Shown here: positions 1 to 8,320 of the stretch, piece after piece | Position numbering within the stretch: the first letter of the stretch is position 1 | How the letters are laid out: each line of letters opens with the position of its first letter | NCBI GenBank assembly: GCA_016719055.1 | Contig: JADKAW010000038.1 | Span: 186,001-250,000 of the forward strand | Source of the DNA: Candidatus Rhodoferax mariagerensis | GTDB lineage: Bacteria > Pseudomonadota > Gammaproteobacteria > Burkholderiales > Burkholderiaceae_C | Direction of reading: 5' to 3' | DNA length: 64,000 bases | The notes under the pieces: model-generated | What the model was told of the DNA's origin: nothing | The model's input: the letters and a program-made list of their open reading frames with translations, nothing else | Database searches by the model: none | Position numbers and translations under genes: made by a program

Positions 1-559
1 GCGCAGTTCGCGCCAATTCGCGCTCTACCAGCGCCTCAAGCTCACTGATCTGTTTGCGGATGTCCCCCACCACCGCCTCCTGGCGGCTCATGAGTTGGTC
101 GAGTTGTGCCTGGGTCTGCTGTTCCAGCTGCTGTAAATTGGCCTTGAGCGTGTCGCCATGGGCAGCCAGCGCCAGGACTTTGGCGTCGGCATCGGCCAGC
201 GGGTCGGCAATCGTCCACGACTCGTCGGCCGCATCCATGGCCTTGATGGCCATCAGCCGGGTCGCCGGGTCCATGGCACTCAGCCCATCCATCAGCCGCA
301 ACAGCCGCTCAGCCGGGTACTGGGCCAGTGCAATGCCTGCGCTTGCGTAAATAGTGTCCAGGCTTAGCGCGACAACCGCTGCGCCTGCAGGGCTGACTGG
401 CGGCGCGCTAGCCACGTCAACTGGCGCAGCACTGGGGGGAATACCCGCGGTTAACGGCGTGGTGTTGCCCAGCTCAAGCGCCTCGGGTGGTGCGGCCGCG
501 AGTGGCTCGTCTCGAGTGACGAGTCCGGCTTTTTCAAGAAAATCCAGCATTCCCTTCAT
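1..559 (-). CDS. Hypothetical protein, C-terminus beyond the window edge
   Basis: An open frame runs without a stop from an ATG at 559 to the left edge, so only the first 186 residues or so are visible. It begins MKGMLDFLEKAGLVTRDEP, continues through an Ala/Pro-rich linker, then a helical part and finally a Gln/Glu-rich stretch (about residues 140-186) that looks like a coiled coil. A GGGA lies a few bases before the ATG. I do not recognise the family; no signal peptide or membrane segment is visible. Forward-strand frames over the same bases are shorter and look like shadows. Confidence 0.6.
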   Translation of the reverse strand, partial: MKGMLDFLEKAGLVTRDEPLAAAPPEALELGNTTPLTAGIPPSAAPVDVASAPPVSPAGAAVVALSLDTIYASAGIALAQYPAERLLRLMDGLSAMDPATRLMAIKAMDAADESWTIADPLADADAKVLALAAHGDTLKANLQQLEQQTQAQLDQLMSRQEAVVGDIRKQISELEALVERELARTA

Positions 560-630
560 GGTGTATCCCAAAGTTTGATGTTGATGTAGCGCCTCATGCC
601 CTGCCACTGTTGTTCAAATTTACTATGTAT

Positions 631-676
631 TTGATAGTTACTAGCGCTTGCTGAATATGGGCTAGAGGACGTTTTT
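631..676. repeat. Interspersed ~50-bp repeat (GGGCTAGAGG family)
   Basis: AT-rich stretch with TTGATAGTTACTAGCGCTTG followed by GGGCTAGAGG and a short T-run. Related sequences recur at intergenic sites across the window. It lies between thrH and the edge gene. Confidence 0.5.
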
Positions 677-677
677 G

Positions 678-1286
678 TTAAATATTTAAGGTAGCCCGGT
701 CAATCTCGGTGCGTAAATCGGTGTAGTTCATGGTGACCGGAAACTGCGGAAACTCGTCAATCACTTTTTGCGGCGGGTGAAACAAAATGCCGGCGTGGGC
801 TTCACCCAGCATGGCGATGTCGTTGTAGGAGTCACCGACCGCAGTCACTTTGAACTGGAGCTCCTTGAAACGCTGCACGGCTTCTTTTTTCTGGTTCGGC
901 ATGCGCAGATGGTAGTCCACCACAATGCCATGGGCATCGGCTTCGAGCTTGTGGCAAAACAGCGCCGGCATGCCCAGTTGCGCCATCAGCGGCATGGCAA
1001 ATTCGTAAAAGGTGTCCGACAAAATAATGACCTGAAAGTCACGGCGCAAGGCGTCCAGAAAGTCCTTGGCACCGGCCATCGGGCCCATGGCCGAAATCAC
1101 TTTTTGAATATCGGGCAGACCCAGCTTGTGTTTGCAAAGCAGGTCCAGACGAAATTTCATCAGTTTGTCGTAGTCGGGCTCGTCACGGGTCGTGCGCGAC
1201 AACTCAGGGATGCCGGTGCGTTTGGAAAACTCGATCCAGATTTCCGGAACCAGCACACCTTCAAGGTCGAGACAAACCAGCTGCAT
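678..1286 (-). CDS. thrH: ThrH-type phosphoserine phosphatase / homoserine phosphotransferase
   Basis: A 202-residue HAD-superfamily protein. HAD motif I is replaced by CLDLEGVLVPE near the N-terminus (DxExxLxPE, the ThrH variant), followed by ILSDTFYEF (motif II region) and GDSYNDIAML (motif IV, Mg binding). The family dephosphorylates phosphoserine and can transfer the phosphate to homoserine. An upstream in-frame TTG at 1298 exists, but GGAG directly precedes the ATG at 1286, so that start is preferred. A transcript could continue from the protease gene upstream, 39 bases away. Assignment is from motif recognition and is fairly firm. Confidence 0.85.
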   Translation of the reverse strand: MQLVCLDLEGVLVPEIWIEFSKRTGIPELSRTTRDEPDYDKLMKFRLDLLCKHKLGLPDIQKVISAMGPMAGAKDFLDALRRDFQVIILSDTFYEFAMPLMAQLGMPALFCHKLEADAHGIVVDYHLRMPNQKKEAVQRFKELQFKVTAVGDSYNDIAMLGEAHAGILFHPPQKVIDEFPQFPVTMNYTDLRTEIDRATLNI

Positions 1287-1325
1287 TGATTTCTCCAAGA
1301 GTAAAAAGCCCCTGCCGGGCGCACT

Positions 1326-2057
1326 TCAGATGGGTGGCAATGTGCCATAACCCGGTAGTGTAGCCTTGCCTTTGGGGGCGGTACGACTGACAAATCCAAT
1401 GCCCAGCAACACCAGAACCAGTGAAAACACCGCCACCAGCGCACCCCAGAACCAATAAGGCAGCCACAGCGCCTGCGCAATGACCGCACTGTCAGACAAA
1501 TGAACCACGCCGCCCACCACCGCCTGATTGGAGAACATGTAGTCCAGGTCGGTCAACCACGACAGGCATAACGTCACTGCAATCAGGTGCAACACAAAGG
1601 ACGCCGCTGCGTCGGGCAACAGCCGGGCGGCCAACCCAAGGCCAACTGCCCAAGCCAGCAAAAAACCGATGCCAAAGGCGTTGCGAGTCCATAGTGCAGC
1701 CGCAATCAACAGCAGCCCCGCCACCAGCACCAGCGCAGCGCGGGCAAAACGTGGCGCGCGCGACAGCAGCAGCAGACTGACACCGGCCAGTGAGGGTCCG
1801 ATCAGCCCGCCAGCGGCAATCAGCGCGGTCACCAGGCGGCCCGGGTTGCCATGCCACACTGCCATGCCCGAGCCATCGGCATGTAACAACATCTCATCAA
1901 AGCTGGCCCCAAGTGCCAATGCGCTCAGGCCGTGGCCCATTTCGTGGGCAAATGTCGCCAGCAAGGTCAGCGGGTAAAGCATCTGCGCACCATAGGGCAG
2001 TTGCCAGAGCAGTGCAATGGTGGCTGCGCACAGGATCAGTCGGGTGCGTGGATTCAT
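1326..2057 (-). CDS. M50-family membrane metallopeptidase-like protein
   Basis: A 243-residue very hydrophobic protein with about six membrane segments. HEMGH at about residue 38 in the first segments is the zinc-binding HExxH motif of M50B/site-2-type proteases. A possible third ligand is the Asp in SWLTDLDYMF (about residue 167-176). Its ATG overlaps the hsdR stop by four bases (ATGA), so it may be translated by coupling to hsdR, although that may be accidental genome packing. No PDZ domain is visible. Substrate unknown. Confidence 0.75.
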   Translation of the reverse strand: MNPRTRLILCAATIALLWQLPYGAQMLYPLTLLATFAHEMGHGLSALALGASFDEMLLHADGSGMAVWHGNPGRLVTALIAAGGLIGPSLAGVSLLLLSRAPRFARAALVLVAGLLLIAAALWTRNAFGIGFLLAWAVGLGLAARLLPDAAASFVLHLIAVTLCLSWLTDLDYMFSNQAVVGGVVHLSDSAVIAQALWLPYWFWGALVAVFSLVLVLLGIGFVSRTAPKGKATLPGYGTLPPI

Positions 2058-5000
2058 TTGGGGCTGCCTTTCAATGAGTGGTACACCTTGTGCAAGAGGT
2101 GCTCCAAGGCCAATTTGCGAAACTCGCCATCCGCCATCAGTTTGCCAAAAATATCCTCGTTACCCTCCATGCGGTCAATCACCAAGCCTTCAAAGGCCTT
2201 TTCAAACACATAACGAAAGTCCTCTTTCGAGTTGGTTTGCGCGGCTTGTTTAAGCGCATCACTTTCAACGGCTTCTTGCTGTATCTGGTCAAAAAACAAC
2301 TGATCGGCCTGGGTGAAGTCGGTGCCAAAACGCTCGTTGAGCAGGTCAATCAATTCTGACAGGCGAATGGGTTGATCTTCTTGCCCCGTGCCCACATCGC
2401 CAGGGCCTTTGAGCGGCTTGCCCTCACCGCCAGTCAAATCAATGCGGCCCTCGCCAATTTTTTGTAGGCGGTAATACTGCAGTTCCACCTCGTCATCAAG
2501 CTGCACCACACCACCGCCCTCGCGCCGGGGCAGTTTGGTCAGCAAAAATCGCAGATAGGTATAAAGCCGCTCCAGGTCTGAATCCTGGTACGGAATCACC
2601 TGTGACATAAAGGCGTACAGGTTGCGAAAGTTCACCAGCAGTGCCTTGATCTCTTCGCCCTGGTCTTCAGCCAATGCCTTGAACCGGTCCACCGCCTGGT
2701 CCAGCACGCCGTTCATGGCGGCGTGGTCACTGACCGATTGCTTGCGCACCGGCTTGAAATAAACAGCGCAAAACGCTTTTACTTCCTCTTCAAAAATCAG
2801 CCCGGTTTCTTCTATCTGGTGGTGCAGGCGGTACAAGTGCTGCGCATCGGTCAATGGTTCGGTGGGTGTATCTTCGTAGTAGGGTTTGAAGGCCTTGAAT
2901 ATTTCTTCTGGCGTGTTGCGAAAGTCAAGAATGAACGTGTCTTCCTTGCCAGCACAACTGCGATTCAATCGTGAGAGGGTTTGCACAGCCTGCAAACCGG
3001 TAAGTTTTTTGTCCACATACATGGTGTGCAACAGCGGCTGGTCAAACCCGGTCTGGTATTTTTCGGCCACCAGCAGCACCTGGTACTCATTGCTTTCAAA
3101 CTTCTCGGGCAGCTCTTTTTCTTTGATGCCGCCGTTCATGCCCACTTCGGTCAGGTTTTTGCCCGGCCATTGGGGGTCTTCCACCGTGCCTGAAAACGCC
3201 ACCAGGGTTTTGATGTCGGTATAGCCTTTCTCAGTAAGGTAGGCATCAAAGGTCTGCTTGTAGCGCACCGCGTGCAAGCGCCCCTCGGTCACCACCATGG
3301 CCTTGGCACGGCCACCTATTCTGTGGCGCACGTGGGTGCGAAAGTGCTCCACCATCACCTCGGTCTTGCTGCGCAGGTTGACCTCATGAAAAGTCAGCGT
3401 GTGCGCCAATGCGCGGGCCGCTTTTTTGCGCGCCACATGCGGGTCATCGTCACCCACCTGCACCAGACGGAAATAGGCCTCGTAGGTGATGTAATTTTTC
3501 AGCACGTCCAGAATGAACTTTTCCTCAATCGCCTGGCGCATGGTGTACAGGTGAAAAGGGGCCTCGCCGCTGGGGCCGGGTTCGTCAAACACCTTTTTGG
3601 TTTTGTATTTGGGCGTGGCGGTAAAGGCAAAAAAGCTCAGGTTGTCCTGTTTGCCGCGTTTGCTCATCTCGCGCACCACGCCCGCCAGTTGGTCGGCATC
3701 GTCCGTGTCGTCATCCCGGTTCAGCCCCTGTTCCAAAAGGTGGTTGATGGCGGCTTCTTCAATGCGGTGGGCGTTGAGCACGCCTTTGAGTTCCATGGCG
3801 TTTTCACCCGACTGCGAGCTGTGCGCCTCGTCCACGATCACCGCAAACTGCTTGTCCTGGGTGTCGATGGTGATGCCGGGGTGGTTCTCTTTGCGCAGCT
3901 TGTCCAGCGTTTCGGTGATGAACGGAAACTTTTGTAGCGTGGTAATGATGATGGGTGTGCCCCCGGCCAGCGCCTGGGCCAGTTGGCGTGTGTCTTCGTC
4001 AATCTTTTGCACCACGCCCTGTTTGTGTTCAAACTGGTAAATGGTGTCCTGCAACTGGGTGTCCAGCACCTGCCGGTCGGTCACCACAATCACCGAGTCA
4101 AACACCTTGTGGTCCTGTGCATCGTGCAGGCTGCTCAAACGGTGCGCCAGCCAGGCAATCGAGTTGGATTTGCCCGAGCCCGCCGAGTGCTGCACCAAAT
4201 AGTTGCGCCCCGGCCCATGCGCCTGAGCGTGCGCCACCAGCCGCCGCACCGCATCGAGCTGGTGGTAGCGCGGGAAGATCATGGTCTCAGTAGTGATCTT
4301 CTTGATGCCGGTGTCGGTGAGGATGCGCTTTTCAACTTCCTGCAAGTGCATGAAGCGCCCCAAAATATCCAGCAGGCTGGCACGCTGCCACACCTCCCGC
4401 CAAAGGTACGCCGTGCGGTAGCCGCCGTCTGCGGCGGCCGGGTTGCCTGCGTGGCCGTGGTCGCCCAGGTTAAAAGGCAAAAAATGGGTTTTATCGCCAC
4501 TCAGGCGCGTAGCCATAAACACCTGGTCCTGGTCCACCGCAAAATGCACCAGCGCGCGTTTTTTGAACTCAAACAATAGCTCACGCGGGTCACGGTCGCG
4601 CTTGTACTGCTTTTTGGCATCTTCCACCGTCTGGCCAGACAGCGGGTTTTTCAGCTCCACCGTGGCAATCGGCAGGCCGTTCAACAACAGCACCAGATCC
4701 AGAGATTTGCTGTGCGCTTCGCTGTAAAAAAGCTGGCGCGTCACGCTCAGCACGTTCTGCTCAAACAGCGCCAGTGTGTCGGGGTTGAGCGCGTTGTTGG
4801 GCGCAAACACCGCCACGCGCAGCTTCTTGCCATAACACTTGAAGCCCTGGCGCAGCACCTTGAGCATGCCCTTGGTTTCCAGTTCTTTGCACAGGTGGTC
4901 CAGCACCACCGTGGCCGTGTCGTTCTGGTGAATGGCTTGCAGGCTTTGCCACAGCTTGGGTTGGGTGGCTTGTATAAAACCCAGCACCAGCGCCGGGTCT

Positions 5001-5128
5001 AGCGCGCGCGCTTTGTCATAGCGGCCAGCGGCAGCGCCCGTGTGGTAATCCACAAACACAAAGCCGCCCCGGCTAGTCAGGCTGTCCACAATGGCATCTT
5101 CCAGCCGGGCTTCGGTGTGATTTTTCAT
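2054..5128 (-). CDS. hsdR: Type I restriction enzyme R subunit (HsdR)
   Basis: A 1024-residue protein of normal HsdR length. The N-terminal nuclease core has D144 and E158-L-K160 (VELKNP), the PD-(D/E)xK signature. The SF2 translocase follows: Walker A SAGSGKS at about 315-321, the DEAH box in VIVDEAHSSQ, motif III FAFTATPK, and later QTGFDQP and QTLSRLNR (motifs V/VI). HsdR with HsdM and HsdS forms the ATP-dependent complex that translocates and cuts unmodified DNA. The ATG lies 7 bases after the OLD-type gene stop. No frameshift or missing catalytic residue seen. Confidence 0.95.
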   Translation of the reverse strand: MKNHTEARLEDAIVDSLTSRGGFVFVDYHTGAAAGRYDKARALDPALVLGFIQATQPKLWQSLQAIHQNDTATVVLDHLCKELETKGMLKVLRQGFKCYGKKLRVAVFAPNNALNPDTLALFEQNVLSVTRQLFYSEAHSKSLDLVLLLNGLPIATVELKNPLSGQTVEDAKKQYKRDRDPRELLFEFKKRALVHFAVDQDQVFMATRLSGDKTHFLPFNLGDHGHAGNPAAADGGYRTAYLWREVWQRASLLDILGRFMHLQEVEKRILTDTGIKKITTETMIFPRYHQLDAVRRLVAHAQAHGPGRNYLVQHSAGSGKSNSIAWLAHRLSSLHDAQDHKVFDSVIVVTDRQVLDTQLQDTIYQFEHKQGVVQKIDEDTRQLAQALAGGTPIIITTLQKFPFITETLDKLRKENHPGITIDTQDKQFAVIVDEAHSSQSGENAMELKGVLNAHRIEEAAINHLLEQGLNRDDDTDDADQLAGVVREMSKRGKQDNLSFFAFTATPKYKTKKVFDEPGPSGEAPFHLYTMRQAIEEKFILDVLKNYITYEAYFRLVQVGDDDPHVARKKAARALAHTLTFHEVNLRSKTEVMVEHFRTHVRHRIGGRAKAMVVTEGRLHAVRYKQTFDAYLTEKGYTDIKTLVAFSGTVEDPQWPGKNLTEVGMNGGIKEKELPEKFESNEYQVLLVAEKYQTGFDQPLLHTMYVDKKLTGLQAVQTLSRLNRSCAGKEDTFILDFRNTPEEIFKAFKPYYEDTPTEPLTDAQHLYRLHHQIEETGLIFEEEVKAFCAVYFKPVRKQSVSDHAAMNGVLDQAVDRFKALAEDQGEEIKALLVNFRNLYAFMSQVIPYQDSDLERLYTYLRFLLTKLPRREGGGVVQLDDEVELQYYRLQKIGEGRIDLTGGEGKPLKGPGDVGTGQEDQPIRLSELIDLLNERFGTDFTQADQLFFDQIQQEAVESDALKQAAQTNSKEDFRYVFEKAFEGLVIDRMEGNEDIFGKLMADGEFRKLALEHLLHKVYHSLKGSPK

Positions 5129-5135
5129 AAAGCTT

Positions 5136-7010
5136 TCAAGTCGTCATTCCGAAGGGACCAATGTCGGATTCACGGTACCCTGCGGTTGAATATCCAGTTT
5201 TTGCTGCGTCTAAGTTTCCACTAGCTGTTCGCCCGCCCGGCCGCCTTAAAAGGTTGAGGAGTAAATTTAACTTTTCGCTTACCTCGGCTGAAACCGTCTT
5301 GGGGTCCACCACTGAAACAAGACGATGGAGTTCGCCCTTGGTTAGCAACATGCTGCCACCCACACGCCCAGCCAGTCGCCTGAAAAAATCTTCGGCAAAT
5401 GTACTGAGTTTGATCCGCTGAGTTTTGGCTTCCCAGACTAGGCGTGCTACCTCGGGTGAAGCCTGTTTCCATGCCTGAAAGTCCGCTTCAATCGATTCAA
5501 ACACGCGATCCAGAATTAGCGCGTCCAGCACCTCATCAACTTCCATCGCAGAAGCGTCAAACAACTGCGGCATGACATCGCCCCCCAATGCATAGCGTCT
5601 GAGTACATCAGGGGTTACGAAATAGTTTTCTGCTTCGTAGCGCCGCCAATACGCAAAAGTCAGGCGACCATCCACACTGCTTTGGCGGTTCATGCCATCA
5701 TTGTCCAGAATTGCCAGTCCCTGAAGGTCAGGCAGCAAACCTTGTAGGCCGCTGAAGTGAACACGCGGTGTCACACCAAAACCCCCTTCAACGCGCTCCA
5801 GTTCGCTCTGCAGCGAAATGTCTGGGTAATTGTTTTGAACATAAAAAGTGTTAGGACGCTCGTCCCAAACGGCAGCCACTGGGTGCCGCAATAGGTTTGC
5901 CAGCGCGCGCAGCATGTCCATATCGGTGCCCCCCTCCACGTACAGCACATAGCCTCGCTCACGCGCCTTGATGTAATGGTCGGCACCAAAGTGCTTCAAG
6001 CTATTTTTGATATCGGGCTTGCGCGCCAGATCGTCTGTTTTTCCATCCATTAACAGAGTCAGATTCTTATCTAGCGCCTCTTCAAGAATCACCTCGGAGT
6101 GCGTCACCATCACGACTTGCGATTGGTTTTCTGCCGCAATGTCGCGCAACAACACATACACCTGCTTTTGTCGCAAGATTTCCAGGTGTGCATCGGGCTC
6201 GTCCACCAGCAGCACACTGCGCTTGTGGGAATACAGGTAGGCAAAAATCAACAACATTTGTTGAAAACCACGCCCGCTAGAAGATACGTCCAGCGCTTCG
6301 CGCACGCCGGGCTGTTTGTAGCGCATCTCAATCGCGCCGCGAGTGGTTTCCTGCGGCGTGTCCAAAGTGACGTTGAACAGACGATTCATCAGCGTCACGA
6401 TGCTTTTCCAGTCATCTGGTGTGTCTTTGGCCACCATCAGGCATAGGTTGCGCAGCACCTGCGCCGTTTGGCCCTGGCCCAGCAAAACGTCAATGCGCCC
6501 TGGCTGCAATATGGCTTCTTCGGTTTCTAGCCCGGACATGGGGTAGAGCAGCTCAACTCTGATGCTTGCAGCGTAGGCCAACAACTCCAGGTTACCCAAA
6601 ACAGATTCATCTGGCGTGCAATACACAACCTCGTCTCCCCGGTTGCGAAAGTGCATGGGTAAGGCATGTACTTGCTTTTTGAACTCAACCCCGACGGTCA
6701 GCGTTAACGTGATGTCTTCTCTATTCGCACGTACTACTGTGTTGTGCCAGAAAAATCGAATACGTTGCACCGGCACAGAAACAATGCTCAACCGGTTCAA
6801 AGGCGCAGAGGTTCGCTCCTTAGCTGAAGACCCCTTGCGTGCATCGTACCAAGTGTGCAGCGCCTGCGACCACAGAGCCAGCGCCTGAATGGCGCTGGTC
6901 TTGCCGCAGTTGTTCGGGCCAATCAGCACGGCAGGGTGATCAAGTTCAATGCGCTGCTTGTCGCCAAAGCATTTGAAGTTTTCTATTTCCAGATAGTGCA
7001 GCAGGCGCAT
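5136..7010 (-). CDS. OLD-family AAA ATPase with TOPRIM nuclease domain
   Basis: A 624-residue protein. The ABC-like ATPase half has Walker A GPNNCGKTS (31-39), signature-like SSSGRGFQQM, Walker B VLLVDEPDAH and the H-loop VVMVTHSE. The C-terminal half has TOPRIM elements YVEGGTD and LAILDNDG, as in OLD/GajA-type nucleases. The frame is open up to 7130, but the stretch 7011-7130 includes an hsdS scar read in another frame, so the ATG at 7010 (MRLLHYLEIENFKCF) is preferred; its ribosome site is weak. It sits between fic and hsdR. No UvrD-like helicase is adjacent, so this is not a classic Gabija pair. Confidence 0.85.
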   Translation of the reverse strand: MRLLHYLEIENFKCFGDKQRIELDHPAVLIGPNNCGKTSAIQALALWSQALHTWYDARKGSSAKERTSAPLNRLSIVSVPVQRIRFFWHNTVVRANREDITLTLTVGVEFKKQVHALPMHFRNRGDEVVYCTPDESVLGNLELLAYAASIRVELLYPMSGLETEEAILQPGRIDVLLGQGQTAQVLRNLCLMVAKDTPDDWKSIVTLMNRLFNVTLDTPQETTRGAIEMRYKQPGVREALDVSSSGRGFQQMLLIFAYLYSHKRSVLLVDEPDAHLEILRQKQVYVLLRDIAAENQSQVVMVTHSEVILEEALDKNLTLLMDGKTDDLARKPDIKNSLKHFGADHYIKARERGYVLYVEGGTDMDMLRALANLLRHPVAAVWDERPNTFYVQNNYPDISLQSELERVEGGFGVTPRVHFSGLQGLLPDLQGLAILDNDGMNRQSSVDGRLTFAYWRRYEAENYFVTPDVLRRYALGGDVMPQLFDASAMEVDEVLDALILDRVFESIEADFQAWKQASPEVARLVWEAKTQRIKLSTFAEDFFRRLAGRVGGSMLLTKGELHRLVSVVDPKTVSAEVSEKLNLLLNLLRRPGGRTASGNLDAAKTGYSTAGYRESDIGPFGMTT

Positions 7011-7042
7011 GGCTCGGGGTTCTTTCAAATGGGAGCGGGTAT

Positions 7043-7087
7043 TTAGACTGACCACACTTCGATTTTGCCGGTGGTGGCTGGCCAAAA
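7043..7087 (-). pseudogene. Scar of a second hsdS C-terminus
   Basis: Read on the minus strand these bases encode FWPATTGKIEVWSV followed by a stop. The intact HsdS in this island ends with TAATTGKIDVRNW. At DNA level the shared block is about 21 of 22 bases identical (7059-7080 against the hsdS 3' end near 8353). This looks like what is left of a duplicated or replaced specificity subunit. Confidence 0.55.
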
Positions 7088-7143
7088 CGGCATTTTCGGG
7101 CCGGTTCTGGGTGTGTTTTTCATGTGACATTCATCGTAAAAAA

Positions 7144-7212
7144 CCTTACCTTGCGAAGTCGATAAGGTAAGAATAACGCATTATCTTTACCTTACGAACA
7201 ATTCAAGGTAAG
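7144..7212. promoter_or_regulatory. Cluster of inverted AAGGTAAG motifs
   Basis: CTTACCTT at 7145-7152 pairs with AAGGTAAG at 7164-7171 (11-base spacer). A near copy, TACCTTAC at 7188-7195, faces AAGGTAAG at 7205-7212. The cluster straddles the fic stop codon, upstream of the OLD-type gene. It could be an operator for a regulator in the island, or an RNA hairpin. Confidence 0.4.
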
Positions 7213-8320
7213 TTTCAAACACATACAGCCGATGGCGCGCAGCACCTGTGACCTCCTTGAGTAGCCCCAGTCGAATCAGGTCTCGCAAGAGCGAATTGGC
7301 AGTGGGTTGGCTAATTTCAAGCGCTTTTTCCAGGTCGCCAGCGTTCAGCATGGGCTTTTTGTAAAGCAGGGTCAAAGCCTGTCTGGCATTGGGCGCGCGC
7401 CTGCCCAGCGACAGAATTTTGTGCTCGGCATCAGTCCGCAGGATCAATATTTTCCGGAAAACATCTCGCCCCTTGGTCGCCGTCTCAGCCACGCCACGCA
7501 AGAAAAAGCGCACCCAATGAATCATGTCGTTGGACACGCGCACCCGCATCAGTGCGTCGTAATAGCTGGCGCGGTTGCGCTCGAAAAAGTCAGACAGGTA
7601 CAGCGACGGCTTCGCCAGCAAGCCATTGCTGACCAAATACAGCGGAACCAGCAGCCGCCCAATGCGCCCGTTGCCGTCCAAAAACGGGTGGATGGTTTCA
7701 AACTGGTAGTGGCTGATGGCCAGCCGAATCAAATGCGGCACAGTGATGCCGTCATCGTGCCAAAACTTCTCCAGGTCGCTCATCAGCGCAGGCACACCCT
7801 GCGGGTGTGGCGGAATGAACACCGCATCGGTCAGGCTGGAGCCGCCTATCCAATTCTGGCTGGTGCGAAATTCCCCCGGCTGTTTGTTCTCACCGCGCAC
7901 GCCACGCATCAAAACTTCATGGGTCTTGCGCAACAAGCGGTTGGACAGCGGCAGGGTTTGCAGTTCGGCAATCGCGCTATTGATGGCATCGACATAGTTG
8001 CGCACCTCGCGCCAATCGTTGCGCTTTTCCGGCTGAATCTGGTCTTCAGACATCAGCGCTTCATCCATGCCGGTTTGTGTGCCTTCAATGCGGCTGGAGG
8101 TCTGTGCTTCTTTGACCACATGCATTTCAATGAACAGGTCAATGTCGGGCACGATCAGTGAAAACGCATTGAGTTCGCCCAAAGCCCGGTTGGCGGATTC
8201 CAGCAGCGTATTGATGGTGGGGTCTTCCCACCGCCAGGCATGGTCCACCAGCACGGGCTCGAAGCTTTTGTATTGGTAACGCGCAGTCCAGGTGCCAGCC
8301 TTGAAGGTTTCGAGTTTCAT
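7187..8320 (-). CDS. Fic-family protein (predicted AMP-transferase) with C-terminal winged helix
   Basis: A 377-residue protein. The catalytic motif HPFLDGNGR at 211-219 matches HPFx(D/E)GNGR, and the inhibitory-helix motif SSRIEG lies N-terminal at 75-80 (class II Fic arrangement). The C-terminal ~90 residues (LYKKPMLNAGDLEKALEIS and following) look like a winged helix-turn-helix. Fic enzymes usually transfer AMP from ATP to a target protein. Its ATG overlaps the hsdS stop by four bases, so it belongs to the RM operon. Target unknown; it may act as a toxin-like or regulatory component of the island. Confidence 0.9.
   Translation of the reverse strand: MKLETFKAGTWTARYQYKSFEPVLVDHAWRWEDPTINTLLESANRALGELNAFSLIVPDIDLFIEMHVVKEAQTSSRIEGTQTGMDEALMSEDQIQPEKRNDWREVRNYVDAINSAIAELQTLPLSNRLLRKTHEVLMRGVRGENKQPGEFRTSQNWIGGSSLTDAVFIPPHPQGVPALMSDLEKFWHDDGITVPHLIRLAISHYQFETIHPFLDGNGRIGRLLVPLYLVSNGLLAKPSLYLSDFFERNRASYYDALMRVRVSNDMIHWVRFFLRGVAETATKGRDVFRKILILRTDAEHKILSLGRRAPNARQALTLLYKKPMLNAGDLEKALEISQPTANSLLRDLIRLGLLKEVTGAARHRLYVFETYLELFVR

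Noticed and set aside
3272..3937. A 221-codon forward frame over hsdR
   Set aside because: Antisense to HsdR helicase motifs; no recognisable domain or ribosome site.
5136..7010. Gabija defence system
   Set aside because: The ATPase/TOPRIM protein resembles GajA in layout, but no UvrD-like GajB follows; the next gene is hsdR.
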